This document shows positions 22,061 through 32,933 of a DNA stretch of 64,000 nt, in pieces. The stretch's first letter is position 1, and each line of letters starts with the position of its first letter. Made by a program: the position numbers and the translations under genes. Below the pieces are notes generated by a model. The model was not told where the DNA came from. It did not search any database and was given only the letters and a program-made list of their open reading frames with translations. Origin of the DNA: Syncephalastrum monosporum B8922 (Eukaryota > Mucoromycota > Mucoromycetes > Mucorales > Syncephalastraceae); NCBI GenBank assembly GCA_000697355.1, contig JNEN01001234.1:124001-188000 (forward strand), read 5' to 3'.

Positions 22061-23227
22061 AACCGAATTCCCTACAAATGCCCCCCTTTTTTCTCGCTTT
22101 CACTTGCATCCCAAACGCACACACTCGCACACACACTCTCACACTCACACATATCACTCCACAGAAGCAACTTTTTCCGTGCGCCTCGCTCATCATATAT
22201 ACACACTCCCACACACATCCTTCCTTTTATTGCACCACATTCTTCATAATTTTTCTACGCGTGTCCATATTGTTTTACTCTACTTTATTTAGAATGCTTG
22301 TTTCTTTGTACATGACGAAGAGAGAAAAATTAAAGATATCTACATTTTATTTGCTTTCTCCTCACTTGTTTTTGTCGATCCCAGTGCGTTGGGGCGCTCT
22401 GTTTGTGACGAAACGGAGATTCTGCATAATTCCATATGACTTCTTTGCAAAGAATAAAAAAAAAAAATACAATAACCCGCCAGATATCTTTCTGATGTGA
22501 TGACACACCAATGTATATCTAATTCCCTAGTTTCGCATGCGCTGTGAAGTCACACTCCCCAAGTGGAAGGTCAGATGCACGAGATGCGGGGAACCTGCAA
22601 CTTGCCAAAGCGAGCCGAAAGCGAGCCGATATGCAGTAAAGTAACTCGCGTCTAACGAACCCCACCCTGACGAACAACCCAAAGGAAAATGTCGGATCAG
22701 TCGAAACAGTCCAAAAAGAACCCAGCCAAAAAAAAAAAAAAAAAGAGAGAGATTTGCTCTGGATTCATGCCCGCTCCTCTGGTATTTATTGAGGTATTGT
22801 AATCTGATAACCTTTTTGTAAATATCCCTTTCTTTAGGCAAGCAAGCTATCAGTCGCTTGAATGTATGCATCTGTTTTTATTATTTTCATGTGACCCAAG
22901 GGAAAAGAAAATGCTACACACTTACTGGTTTTCGGAGGGTGCAGAACATGGAAAATAAGGAGGCGGATATTATCAATTGCACATTTCAGGGCTCAAACGT
23001 TCCTGAAACGGTGTCCCTTTTCCATGTCAAGCCTTTTCGTGTAATTTCGTTTGTTGTCTTTTTATTGATTGCCAACACGTATTACTTGTCCGTAACTTAC
23101 TTTTTTCGATCTCCCTTCCTCCCCTTTTTTCGCCCTTTAAGCATTCGTTCTTCTCGTTTTTACCACATTTCTTCTCTTTTCCACTTTTTCTTCTTTTAGC
23201 TTCCACCGTAACGCACGACGGTACGCT
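22061..23227. other. Intergenic, 1.2 kb
   Basis: It holds the CA/CT-rich 3' flank, an A run (22729-22744), then a stretch at 22948-23036 that could code for about 30 residues (start MENKEADIINCTF). That stretch might be an upstream exon of CDC24, but no in-phase splice was found. T-rich sequence ending in TTTTAG (about 23199) precedes the CDC24 frame. Confidence 0.4.
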
Positions 23228-25631
23228 ATGCCTTCCAAAGCAGTGCTATATTGGACTTGCTGCTCCGTCTTGGAAGGGCTTGAACGACGGGTACCTCAAT
23301 TTTTCAACTATCGCGACGATTTCGACAACAATAATGAAGACGGCGAAAACGAGCACCATATTGACGGCTTACTACCCCGACCGATGGATCGACTTTGGCA
23401 TATCTGTCGACAAGGCATCCCGCTCTGTCTCTTGTTCAACACACTGCGACCCGAAAACGCTATCGACCTCAGCGACAGTAATCAAAAGTCAAAGATCTTT
23501 GTATATGACTTTATCATGGCATGCCAGCAGCACCTGCACTTCGAAGCCAACCATATCTTTAGCGTTTCTGAGCTTTATCGCAATGATGTGAATATGTTTG
23601 CCAAAGTAAGATAAGATGAGGAGGAAGTTATTTTTGCTCATTCCGCTTTTTTAAAAGGTTGTCCATACTATTCACGCTATTTTGCATGAGTTACCCGACT
23701 ATCCTCCTGCTTTTTACACTGATCAGCGCTGGGCGATACAGAGAAATAACAAGGAGCCATATGAGATGGTTTTATGCGAGTTCCTTGAAACAGAAAGAAA
23801 ATATGTCGAAGATCTGGAGACCCTTCAGGTGAGAGAGAGAGAGAGAGACACAAAGAGCATATGAGGATATGCAGATCTAACATGAAATGAGAAGAATTAC
23901 GCGAGTGCGCTTCAGCAACAGAACAGCATCTCGCTCGATATATTGCATGGTATCTTTGGCAACCTCGACGAGCTCGTCAGTTTTCAGCTTCGTTTCCTGT
24001 TGCGCATCGAGGACAACCACACTCACATCGGCCAAGTGCTGATGGATTTTGAGGATGCTTTTGCAGTGTATGAGCCTTACTGCGCTAACTTGCCGGAAGC
24101 GATGGAGCTCATCACGCGGTGGAAAAAAGAACTTATGCAGACCGAAGCGCTTCAGATGCAGCCCGAATATGCACTCTCCTCCCTGCTCATCAAGCCTGTC
24201 CAGCGTGTCTGCAAATATCCGTTATTGCTTCAGACCTTGCTTAAAGAGAAAGACCACGACGAGGAGATGAAGCTCGGCTTTGAAGCCATCCAACGCGTGG
24301 CGGCCCGCGTCAATGAAACGCAACGGCACCAGGAGAACAAAAAAGTGGTTGACGAGCTTTCGCATTTGGTGACGGACTGGCATGGTATGCGCGGTATCGA
24401 GCGCAACTCGGGTCTACTACTCTACCATGACCGGGTCGTGTTCCACGATGACGACACTTCGGCGGACACGATCTTGTATCTCTTTGAAAAGTGCATCTTG
24501 ATATGCAAAGAGAACACGGCGCCGAAAAAAGCAAAGAAGAAGAGCACCTCGACCTCGAATGGCATATCGGTGAAAGGAGTGATTGAGATTTCAAGGCTTG
24601 TGCAAGTTGACACAGAAGGTACGAGTGAAGACGCAACACAAAACACTACTGCATTAAAGAAAAAGAGGCTAATCCGGACCAAAGAGGGCTCTGCATTTAA
24701 GCTACGTATTTTTTGGTCGAGCAAGAACATACAGCAGAATAAATTCGAGCTCAAGTCGTTCGCGATCGAGTTTCTGAATGACGAGCAGCTCTCGCAGTGG
24801 ACAACGACGCTTGAGAGGTTGATACATGAAGAAACACAACGCAGGCGCCTTTCTCGGCTTGTCGCAGCTGCAGCGGCCGCCACCCACACCACGCACGGCG
24901 ACGAACCACTCTCGCCAACGTTCTTGTCGTACGCCTACATGAATAATCTGCCCTTGGGACATGGTGAGCAGCAGCAGCAGCAACACCAGCAAGGGCCCTA
25001 TCCACGACGCAGCATCAGCAACAATGACGCTCTTTTCTCACCCATCCCATCTCCGCTCTCGCCCTACGCATCCCCACCCCCACTCGACTCATCCCGCATG
25101 AGTAGCAGCACGCCAAGCTACCCATCGACTCCCGTCACGGGCCGCAGTATGATCTCCTCGCTCTGCAGCACGCACAGTGCCCATCATCACCGTCATCCTT
25201 CGCAACCACACGCGCAGCAGCACACGAGCTGTCAGCTCAGCAATAATCCGCACGACCTCTATTCCTATTATGAAGTCAGGGACCGCGCCTTGGGCCGAGC
25301 ACGGTCCCAGAGCAGCCCCAACATTCGTTATGTCGAGCGTAGCCAGTCTAATACGGTGGCGACGCCGATGCCCAGCAGGCATGCGGCGGCCACCACCATC
25401 AAGGTCAAACTTCACCATAGCAGCGACACCTATGTATTTTATGCACCGCCCAACATTAATTATACAGACCTACTCGCGCTTTCGAAACGCAAGGTGCAGT
25501 CGGACGCTCTCCGAGGACTCAAGTATAAGGACGAAGACGGGGACCTGATCACCATTCGTAGTGACGAGGACGTTGTCATGGCGTTTGAAATGCGCGACAA
25601 CGGTGCGGCTCATTTATATATCATGTCCTGA
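23228..25631 (+). CDS. CDC24: CDC24-type Rho guanine-nucleotide exchange factor (CH-DH-PH-PB1)
   Basis: Exons 23228-23605, 23658-23828 and 23895-25631 give 761 residues. The domain order is the Cdc24 signature. A calponin-homology-like N-terminus (about 1-130) contains LWHICRQGIPLCLLFNTL. A DH domain (about 155-330) contains VLCEFLETERKYVEDLETLQ and LLIKPVQRVCKYPLLLQTLL. A PH domain (about 345-490) follows, then a Ser/Pro/His-rich linker. The C-terminal PB1 domain (about 685-761) contains KYKDEDGDLITIRSDEDV. It activates Cdc42 at sites of polarised growth, and PB1 binds the Bem1 scaffold. The frame stays open upstream of ATG 23228 back to a splice-acceptor-like TTTTAG at 23199, so the true N-terminus may be slightly longer. 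Confidence 0.95.
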
Positions 25632-25815
25632 TACTGTTTCCTTGAATCCATCTGTAATACTGCTATCTTATCTACACCCTTTATTCCATCCTCTCTCTTT
25701 CCCCCTCCTTCGTTTTCATCTTCCATCCATCAAAAGCATCTCTTCAATAAAAGTCTCATATTCATGGTTTTCATTCGTACTTATTTGAACCGCTGGACGG
25801 CTCCAGAAGCTACAT

Positions 25816-25836
25816 GTTATGCATGTGATGCATAAC
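25816..25836. repeat. Perfect 9-bp palindrome
   Basis: GTTATGCAT, a 3-base spacer, then ATGCATAAC. It lies about 185 bases past the CDC24 stop, just beyond its likely poly(A) signal. Confidence 0.4.
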
Positions 25837-26484
25837 CTTATTGTGTTCGCCTCTCGTACTCACATGCGGATCTAATGTAGCTGAACCTTGAATCCAAATA
25901 ATTATATTTATTATTATTGTTTAAGGCATGCTTATGTGTATGTAGGATGGCGATTCAAGAATGGCATGTAGCACTTCAATATCGCACACTCCACGAATGT
26001 CATACGTAGCATATGGTCACATGTATGTGTCTACTCCTTCCTTAAATGTGGGAGAGTGGATCGAGATAGGTCAAGACCAAGGGGAACACATTCGCCGGAT
26101 ACCAGACCAAAGAATGTCGGCATGGAAACCGGACTCATGTGGCTGTTTGAGATCAAGTAAGCTACATTAAAGGTGCTATGCGAGCGGTGTCCCTGTTGAC
26201 AAGGTTTGACGCATAAAAGGAGGCAATTAGCTAGCTGTCGCGAAGGTAAAAAAAAAAAAAAGGAGAAAGGAGGAGACTAACGTGATGGTATTTCTGCGAG
26301 CGAAAAAAAAGAGAGAGAGAGAAAAAAAAGAGAGAGACAGGACAGAGCAGAGCAGAGGTGGATGCTAAGGCTGAGGGTGGGGGCCAGAAGCTTCTGTATG
26401 TATACACAGATATGCAAGCAGTAACGGCATGTGATGCTAGAACAGGTACATACAGAATGTCGTGTGCAGCATGTTTCTGTATGT

Positions 26485-26518
26485 GTGTAGCTATGTGTAG
26501 CTATGTGTAGCTATGTGT
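26485..26518. repeat. Short tandem repeat, 10-bp unit
   Basis: GTGTAGCTAT is repeated three times, with a partial fourth copy. Confidence 0.7.
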
Positions 26519-27038
26519 GTCATGGATGCGCATGAAAATAATTCGTCCCCACACATCATCCTTGCAGTACAGCTGTAAAGAAAAAGGCATGCTGATCGGG
26601 CGCAAGAACATTCCTTTTAAACCATAAACGAACCCTGGGCCGGTCGAGCACGTGTGTCCACTTTGCCATAAAAATACAATGGCGAAGAAATAAGAATTGC
26701 ATCAAGACATTCGAGGCGCATACAATAGAACAAAGGAAACAGAGCTTCTTCAATCCAGAAAAAAAGAAAAGAAAAGGAAGGGCAGCAATGTCACCCGCTG
26801 TTGTTGTGGGCGTGCTCAGCGACAGGATTGTGTGTGTGTGTGTGTTTTATGTACTGTATACAAAGCTTTTTGTCGGCGCAGATCAAATAATCGGGCACCC
26901 AAGCTCCCTCTCGCGCTTTCCCTCACTCTCTGTCTCGTCTGTCTTCCCTTGTTTCTCTCTCTCTTCTGCTTTTTCCTTTTTGTTTTTCGTCTTCGACTCC
27001 CCTTCCCCTTTCTTGAACCCCCTTTTTTCCGCGCAGCT

Positions 27039-28652
27039 ATGGGTTTTCTACAAACATTAGACACTCTTGCTCATAGTGGTATCAGACAGCCCGCTTCCTA
27101 TGAAAAGAAAAAGGACTATGAGTTTGGTCCCGTTCTCGGTACGCATAACGCACTAAAAAAGATTTTTTCCCCGCTGATACGTTTCCTCAGGTGCAGGCTC
27201 GTTTGGCGTAGTAAAGAAAGCAACGCGGATAACGGACGGCAAAGAAGTCGCTGTCAAGATCATTCTCAAGCGCAATCTCAAGGGACGGTTTGACATGGTC
27301 CATGCCGAGATGCGAGTCCTCAGCAAACTGGACCACCCCAACGTTATTGGCTTCTACGACTGGTTTGAGTCTCGGTAGGTACACTCTTCGAGTGACCTGA
27401 CATAAGGATGCGTCTCATGCCCTTTTTTAATCTTCGTGTCTAGAGAGAAGTTTTACCTCGTATTCGAATTGTACGACATGCAGATCGAGAACAGAACAGA
27501 AAAGCAGGGTCCTAACAAATATGTGTCTTGATAGGGCCACGGGTGGAGAGCTGTTTGAGCGTCTGTTTGAACGGGGCAAATTCACCGAGAAGGATGCGGT
27601 GGCGGTGGTGCGTGCGATTCTGAATGCACTCGAGTACCTCCATTCACACAATATCGTCCACAGAGGTAAGAATCCCTATCCCATACTTCATTGTACTGGA
27701 TCGAGCCCAATGTGCCGCCCCGAACGCTAAACTATTCTTAGACATGAAGCCTGAAAACCTCTTGTTCAAATCCTCAGATTCAGACGCCGAACTCGCCATT
27801 TGTGATTTTGGGTAAGGAGAATAAGACACAGAGCTCTGAAACATAAGCGCGCTCGCGGACTTGGGCTAACCGGACGGTATGTCATGGATGCACTTAGCAT
27901 TGCCAAAATGGACGACGTCGATGCCGCCCTGCAGACGGTATGCGGCTCACCTGGCTACGTCGGTAAATAGGAAATCAAGGGTGACCCAAATACCTGTGGT
28001 TCTAAATAGGATTCATGCTCTAGCACCGGAAGTTTTGCTCAAAAAAGGTTACGGAACCGCCATTGATATCTGGGCCGTAGGGTAAATATTTACCGAGAGA
28101 GAGAGAGAGAGACAAGCGTGCATTATAATGGTGTTACTCACCCGTCATCCATGCTTCATTAGCGTCATTACCTATACACTCCTCTGTGGCTATCAGCCCT
28201 TCCAATCCGAGGAGCAGGTCGAGCTCATCAATGAAATAACACACGCACGGTATCAATTCCACGACCGGTATTGGCGGAATATCTCGCAAGATGGTAAGCC
28301 CTCTTGAACCCACGCTCGCTGTGTCTACGTGCATCTGTCTCATGACCGGGCAACCCTGTTTTGGATAGCCAAAGACTTCATTCGACGGTTGTTGACGTTG
28401 AACCCCGATGAACGGCCTACCGCAGCAGAGGCACTCAAGGATAAATGGATGACGACCGACGCGACGGATGTGGATTTACTCGAGACAGTACGCGAAAATT
28501 TCTGTCCTCGTCGCGCACTGCGCAGCGCGGTGGGTGCTGTGCGTGCCATGAATCGGTTGCGCACGAGCATTTCATCCCGGGCCACGACACCCTCGCCTTC
28601 GACAACGCCGACACCGACATCGGCACCGCTACCAGCCCCCATTCAGACCTAG
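27039..28652 (+). CDS. Ca2+/calmodulin-dependent protein kinase (CMK/CaMKI type)
   Basis: At least nine short exons starting at ATG 27039 code for a CAMK-group kinase. The glycine loop GAGSFGVV is followed by the VAVK lysine, hinge VFELATGGELFERL, catalytic loop HRDMKPEN, DFG, the CAMK-type CGSPGYVAPEVL activation segment, and WAVGVITYTLLCGYQPF. Introns interrupt several catalytic motifs (for example between HR and DMKPEN). After the kinase domain, a basic amphipathic stretch (RRALRSAVGAVRAMNRLR) matches the autoinhibitory/calmodulin-binding segment of fungal CMKs. The tail is Thr/Pro-rich. The product should be a cytosolic effector of Ca2+ signalling. The exact fungal orthologue (CMK1 or CMK2 like) cannot be assigned here. 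Confidence 0.93.
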
Positions 28653-29045
28653 TGTGTCTTATTGTCTAACATATATATCTACCTGTTATATATATACATA
28701 TATATACTCTCTATATATTGTTCTGTCATCCTCCCCCTCCTCCTCCACTCGTATTCTATCCGCCAGCATCGCACACGCATACACCCGCTCGGCCCCCTCA
28801 CCAGCGCGGCTAATCACATACTTACACACATCACATCACAACCGACATATTTCATCACCATCCTAATCAAAGATCTAATAAAATTGATTTACGCTAACAA
28901 AACAGATGACCATTCCTGGGAATTTGACGTTTTCAAGTCGGCATTCGTTTATTGTGCTTACGCTTTCCAATTAAGAAATCACATGCATACCCCAACCCAA
29001 CTGCTGTCGTCTAGCTTTTCCCTTCCTGTTCACTTGTAATAAGTT
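28653..29045. other. Intergenic, 393 bases, AT-rich then CT-rich
   Basis: It starts with TA-rich sequence (28669-28720) and contains AATAAA at about 28878, the likely 3' end signal of the CaM kinase gene. No coding evidence. Confidence 0.4.
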
Positions 29046-29881
29046 ATGCCGTCGACATCGACGACTGTGAGCACTGCAGTTGGTGTGCCTGCACTCCTGC
29101 TGGTCCTGGCCCATATCAAGTCGCTGCCATTGGCATACACATTCCGTTCTTGGTGGTTGCTGCGCTCATTAGTCAAGCGTGCCAAAAAGAATGGCCTGAA
29201 GCCTGAACGTACGCTGCCGCTAATGCAACGCGCATCGACGATTGGCCGTTGAACACTGACCATATTATGTTACGTTTTGTTATGTTATACATACTATAGC
29301 TCTTTTTCATGCTGTCTCAGAGGACCATCGGTGTCTATGGGATGATATCGATTACAACCAGCACATGAACAACAGGTACCTGCTTACAGAATAAGAAGTG
29401 GGGGCAAAAGTCACTCATCTAATCTCTTGTCAGCCGGTATAACACCGTCTTGGACTTTTCGCGGATCCATCTTTTGTATGTGACGCTGCCCAAGATCATG
29501 ATGGAGCCGCACCACCGCATCTTTTGCCACAACGCGGGCGTTTTGACCTTGTTCAAAAAGGAGATCCCGCCGCTGAGCAATTACCGCATCCAGACCCGTA
29601 TCTGGACCTGGAATGAAAAGTGGTTCTGGCTGCAACACCGCTTCTTATTGCCGGGCGACGTCCTTGCCTGCACGGCCGTATCCAAGCTCGTGTTTAAGCA
29701 AACCTCGGGTAAGACGGTCAAGCCTGAGCAAGTGCTGGCCATTTGCGGGCATGAGTTGACGCCTGACGTCGAAGAGCGACGGGCCCGCAATTGGCGTGTG
29801 GCCGAGCATTTGCTGCAATCGGACGCGCTCTTGCAGGACCCGGATGCCTGGGATGAAGTCCTGCCTGTGGCCAAGATGTAA
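29046..29881 (+). CDS. THEM6-like hotdog-fold (4HBT) protein
   Basis: Exons 29046-29208, 29321-29375 and 29434-29881 give 221 residues in frame. Residues about 8-30 are hydrophobic (VGVPALLLVLAHIKSLPLAY) and likely a membrane anchor, followed by a basic segment. The hotdog domain begins at LWDDIDYNQHMNNSRYNTVL, the hallmark of the THEM6 branch of acyl-CoA thioesterase-like proteins, and continues with FSRIHLLYVTLPK and KWFWLQHRFLLPGDVLACTA. The family is structurally a 4-hydroxybenzoyl-CoA thioesterase fold, but a thioesterase reaction is not established for all members. It probably sits on the ER or another endomembrane. The length fits the family (about 200 residues). Confidence 0.87.
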
Positions 29882-30141
29882 TGCCGTCTCTATCTGTACA
29901 CTACAGTACATCCATACCATAGGGAAATTATCTCGTACTTGTATACATACGACATGACCTCCAATCCCCGTCATAGATAACATATACTTATCTACATTTA
30001 CAAGAAATACAATTGGAGTACTTCTGATAAAGGGAAGCAAAAGATAACGGAAAAGAAAAGAGGAGAAGTGACAAGAGCAAAGAGTAAGGATAGATACGTA
30101 GATACTTGAGGTGACGTGGTTGCAATCTTTTTACTGTGATT

Positions 30142-31237
30142 TTACTGTACAAGAAATGTATAGGGCCGGCCATAGACGGCGCGGTCGGTGCCGCCCGGAG
30201 CACCGTAGACTCGGATCGGTATCTGGCAATCGAACGTACTGACCTGGACGTCCTGTGCGCCTTGGTAATGAGCGTGGCGTTCGTCTACATGGATAGGGAG
30301 GAAAGAAGGAGCGGCGGAAGATTTGACAATGAATTCGAACTTGAGGTAGTACTGAAGACGGACTATGTAGATGCGTGTGTGTGTCAGTCGATAAGAACGT
30401 TCGGACAAGATACTGTTTTTCTTAAAGGCTTTCTTTTTCTTTTTTCTTTTTTTCTTTTTTTTCGTTTTACCTCCGGTAGTTTGAAACTCGGGGGATGCGA
30501 TGGCAGGGATAGGAAGCGAAAAGGCGAGGCGTTGGTGGCCTAGCGAGAAGGAGTGGTGTTCGGCATAGCATTTGCGGGAGATGCGCGCAATCTGCTGAGG
30601 CTGGCGCACGGCGATGGTCGGCTCGACGACCTCATTGCTCTCCAGGAGAATGGTCACCTCAAAGGTCGGCGTGGAAGCATGCTCAAAGTCGAGAATGCCC
30701 ATCACGGCCTCACCTAGCCGATACGCCGTCTTGGTCAAATGTAGCTGGGCCACGCGCTGGTTGTTTTTGCAAATATCAAACATGGCTGTATACAGACATA
30801 AGTGATCTCAATGCTTCCATGCCTCTTTTTTTTTCTTTTCTTCCATTCATTTTTGTTCCCTTCCTTTTACCTTTCCGACTGGTGTTTGTTATCCGTGACA
30901 CAATCTGAGCACACGCACGGCCCATCATGCGCTTTTCTGCCGACTCTTCATCATCCTGCTGCTGCTCATCCGTCGGCTCGTCGTAGGCATCGCTTTCCCT
31001 CCGTGTGATCTCGTGTATGTCCTCTTTGTTGGTTTGCTCGAGTAATTCATTGACATAGCCGACGAATTCGAGGCGAGACTTGTCAATGCTCTTGGTGGAC
31101 ATGCGGCGGGGCATCTTCTTTTTAAAGTCATCTTCCGAAAAAGCTTCGACCGTGGCCTCGTCTTTGTATAGGATGACGGGGTTCATCAAGTCGTAGATGG
31201 GCCGTGTGCCGTCCTCTACGAAAAGAGTATGCATTAG

Positions 31238-31269
<32 letters not shown>

Positions 31270-32551
31270 AAGAAGTCGCATGTTTGAATGGCTTACCGGA
31301 TACGTGGTTGAGGACCCTGAATGGAATCTGTACGACCTGGCCCTGAGTCGAAGTGCCTGAGCGCTGCGTGCCAATGACGAGAGAATAATTAAAGCGGATG
31401 GCCTTGCCGCGATGGGAGGGCGGGATATCATTGGGTAGCTTGAGTTTGTAGGAAACTACGCAGATGGGAGGCTGTTCGTGACTTATCCTCTTGCTGGAGG
31501 GTTCCACTTACACTTTTTTGTCTCGCCCGGAGCGAGGTCGAGATCGACAAAGAGGATGGAGGGCGGCGTAGAAATGACGGGTGTGGTCCGGGTATCTTTG
31601 ATAAAGAAACCCAAGATAAGTTCCCCCTGCCCTTGCGAGCCAGACGACGTGTCTTACCAATCTTGTTTTGTAGGTTCCCTCCGGCTAATAAGCCGCCTCC
31701 ACCGCCCATGCCGCCCGGACGGTACATGGTACGGCGCTTGAGCGGAGCAAACTCGTTATTGTTGATCATGGAGGGATCGACGATAAAGTTGCCGACGACC
31801 TGCGCGAAGCCCCACAGGAGGTGCTCCGGCTTCTTGCCAAACGAAGGCGACGACGTGGATTTCAGCAGGAGCTGCGAGAGGCGGTGGGGCGGTGGTGGGT
31901 GCGGGTGGCCCGGCTGCTGGGTACGGTACGACGCGAGCGAGTCGACCGAGCTGCGTCGGCTGACGTCGCCTCCGTTCGAGTGGGCGCCGTGCAGCCCCAA
32001 GCCAAGCGCGGGATGCCCTGATGCTTGCGTGTCAATGCTCGAACGCGGGGTGCCCTCGCCGAGTTCAATCGGAATCAGGCTGTCGCCGTTCTCGTGTGAG
32101 GTGGTTTCTGGCAGGGCCGCACGCAGAGCGTCGGATGGGGGTGGCGGATCGGGCTCCTGAGGAGGCGCGCGTTGGGTGAAGAAGGAGAAGGTGGACGAGG
32201 CGAGAGAGGTGAGGCTGCTGGTGGTGCTGTGGACGGTGTTTGTAGGCGATTGCAGCGCAGGTTGTAATGTCGTCGGGTCAGACGTCAGCGACTGAGAGCG
32301 GCTGTGGGTGCGAAGGGGCGTGTGGTGGGCTCTTCGCGAGGCGGAACGACGGCTCGAGGACGACGAGGACGCACTCGGAGGTTTCGGTAGCGTCGGTAGC
32401 GGATTGCTGAAGGCGATGGTACACGACACCGTCTCGCCTGCATAGAAGACCGCGCCCTGCGAAAACGTCGTCGTCACTAAGAGAAACAGAGGTATGAGAG
32501 AGAGAGGAAAGCAAGGAAGGTGAAGGGACAACAGATACCTAGGACGCTCAT
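30142..32551 (-). CDS. RGP1: RGP1, subunit of the Ric1-Rgp1 exchange factor for Ypt6/Rab6
   Basis: The first exon is only 13 nt (ATG at 32551); spliced to 32476 it gives MSVLVTTTFSQGAVFYAGET, matching the RGP1 N-terminus, where the next element is NPLP. A long Ser/Pro-rich insert follows. The conserved arrestin-like core then appears: STPPSILFVDLDLAPGE, the spliced FSYKLKLPNDIPPSHRGKAI, then NYSLVIGTQRSG, and later TKTAYRLGEAVMGILDFEHA, LAFSLPIPAIASPEFQTT, LKFEFIVK and FDCQIPIRVY near the end. With Ric1 it activates Rab6/Ypt6 at the Golgi for retrograde traffic. The insert makes it longer than the human protein. Introns fall near 32538-32477, about 31660-31605, 31515-31460, 31300-31215, 30905-30785 and 30480-30350. 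Confidence 0.92.
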
Positions 32552-32933
32552 AATCTCGTTGCTGTTAAACCAAGGGGTGGTAGAAGAGGGAGAGAGAGAC
32601 GAGTGCGAAGAGACCAAAGAAGAAAAGGAAAAGAGGATAAGAAATTACGGAAAGGGAGGGAGGCAGAACTCAAAACGCGCGCGCGCGCTTTCCCTCTCTC
32701 TTCTCGCTCGCTTTGTTCCGCCTTGGCCCCGCCCTAGTACGCCGTACTCCGCTAAATACTCACTCATACTGAAGATCATCCATCCTGCTATCATGACAGG
32801 TTGCAACCATAAGGAGAGAACCTCGGCCTCTGCTGCCTTCTTTCTTTCTTTCTTTCTTTCTTTCTTTTTTTTTTTTCTTTTCTATATTTATTGCAAAAGA
32901 CAGTGGAAGAAGTCCCATCTGGTTATAAAGTAT
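32552..32933. other. Intergenic, 382 bases between two minus-strand genes
   Basis: It is GA-rich near RGP1 and contains a GCGCGC run (32676-32690) and a TTTC tetramer microsatellite (about 32840-32868). It combines the RGP1 promoter with the 3' flank of UBR1. Confidence 0.4.

Larger units (their letters stand above)
25632..27038. other. Intergenic, 1.4 kb
   Basis: It contains an AATAAA signal at about 25746, a 9-bp palindrome (25816-25836), poly-purine runs (26248-26340), a GTGTAGCTAT tandem repeat (26485-26518) and a CT-rich leader before the CaM kinase start. No gene was seen on either strand. Confidence 0.45.
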
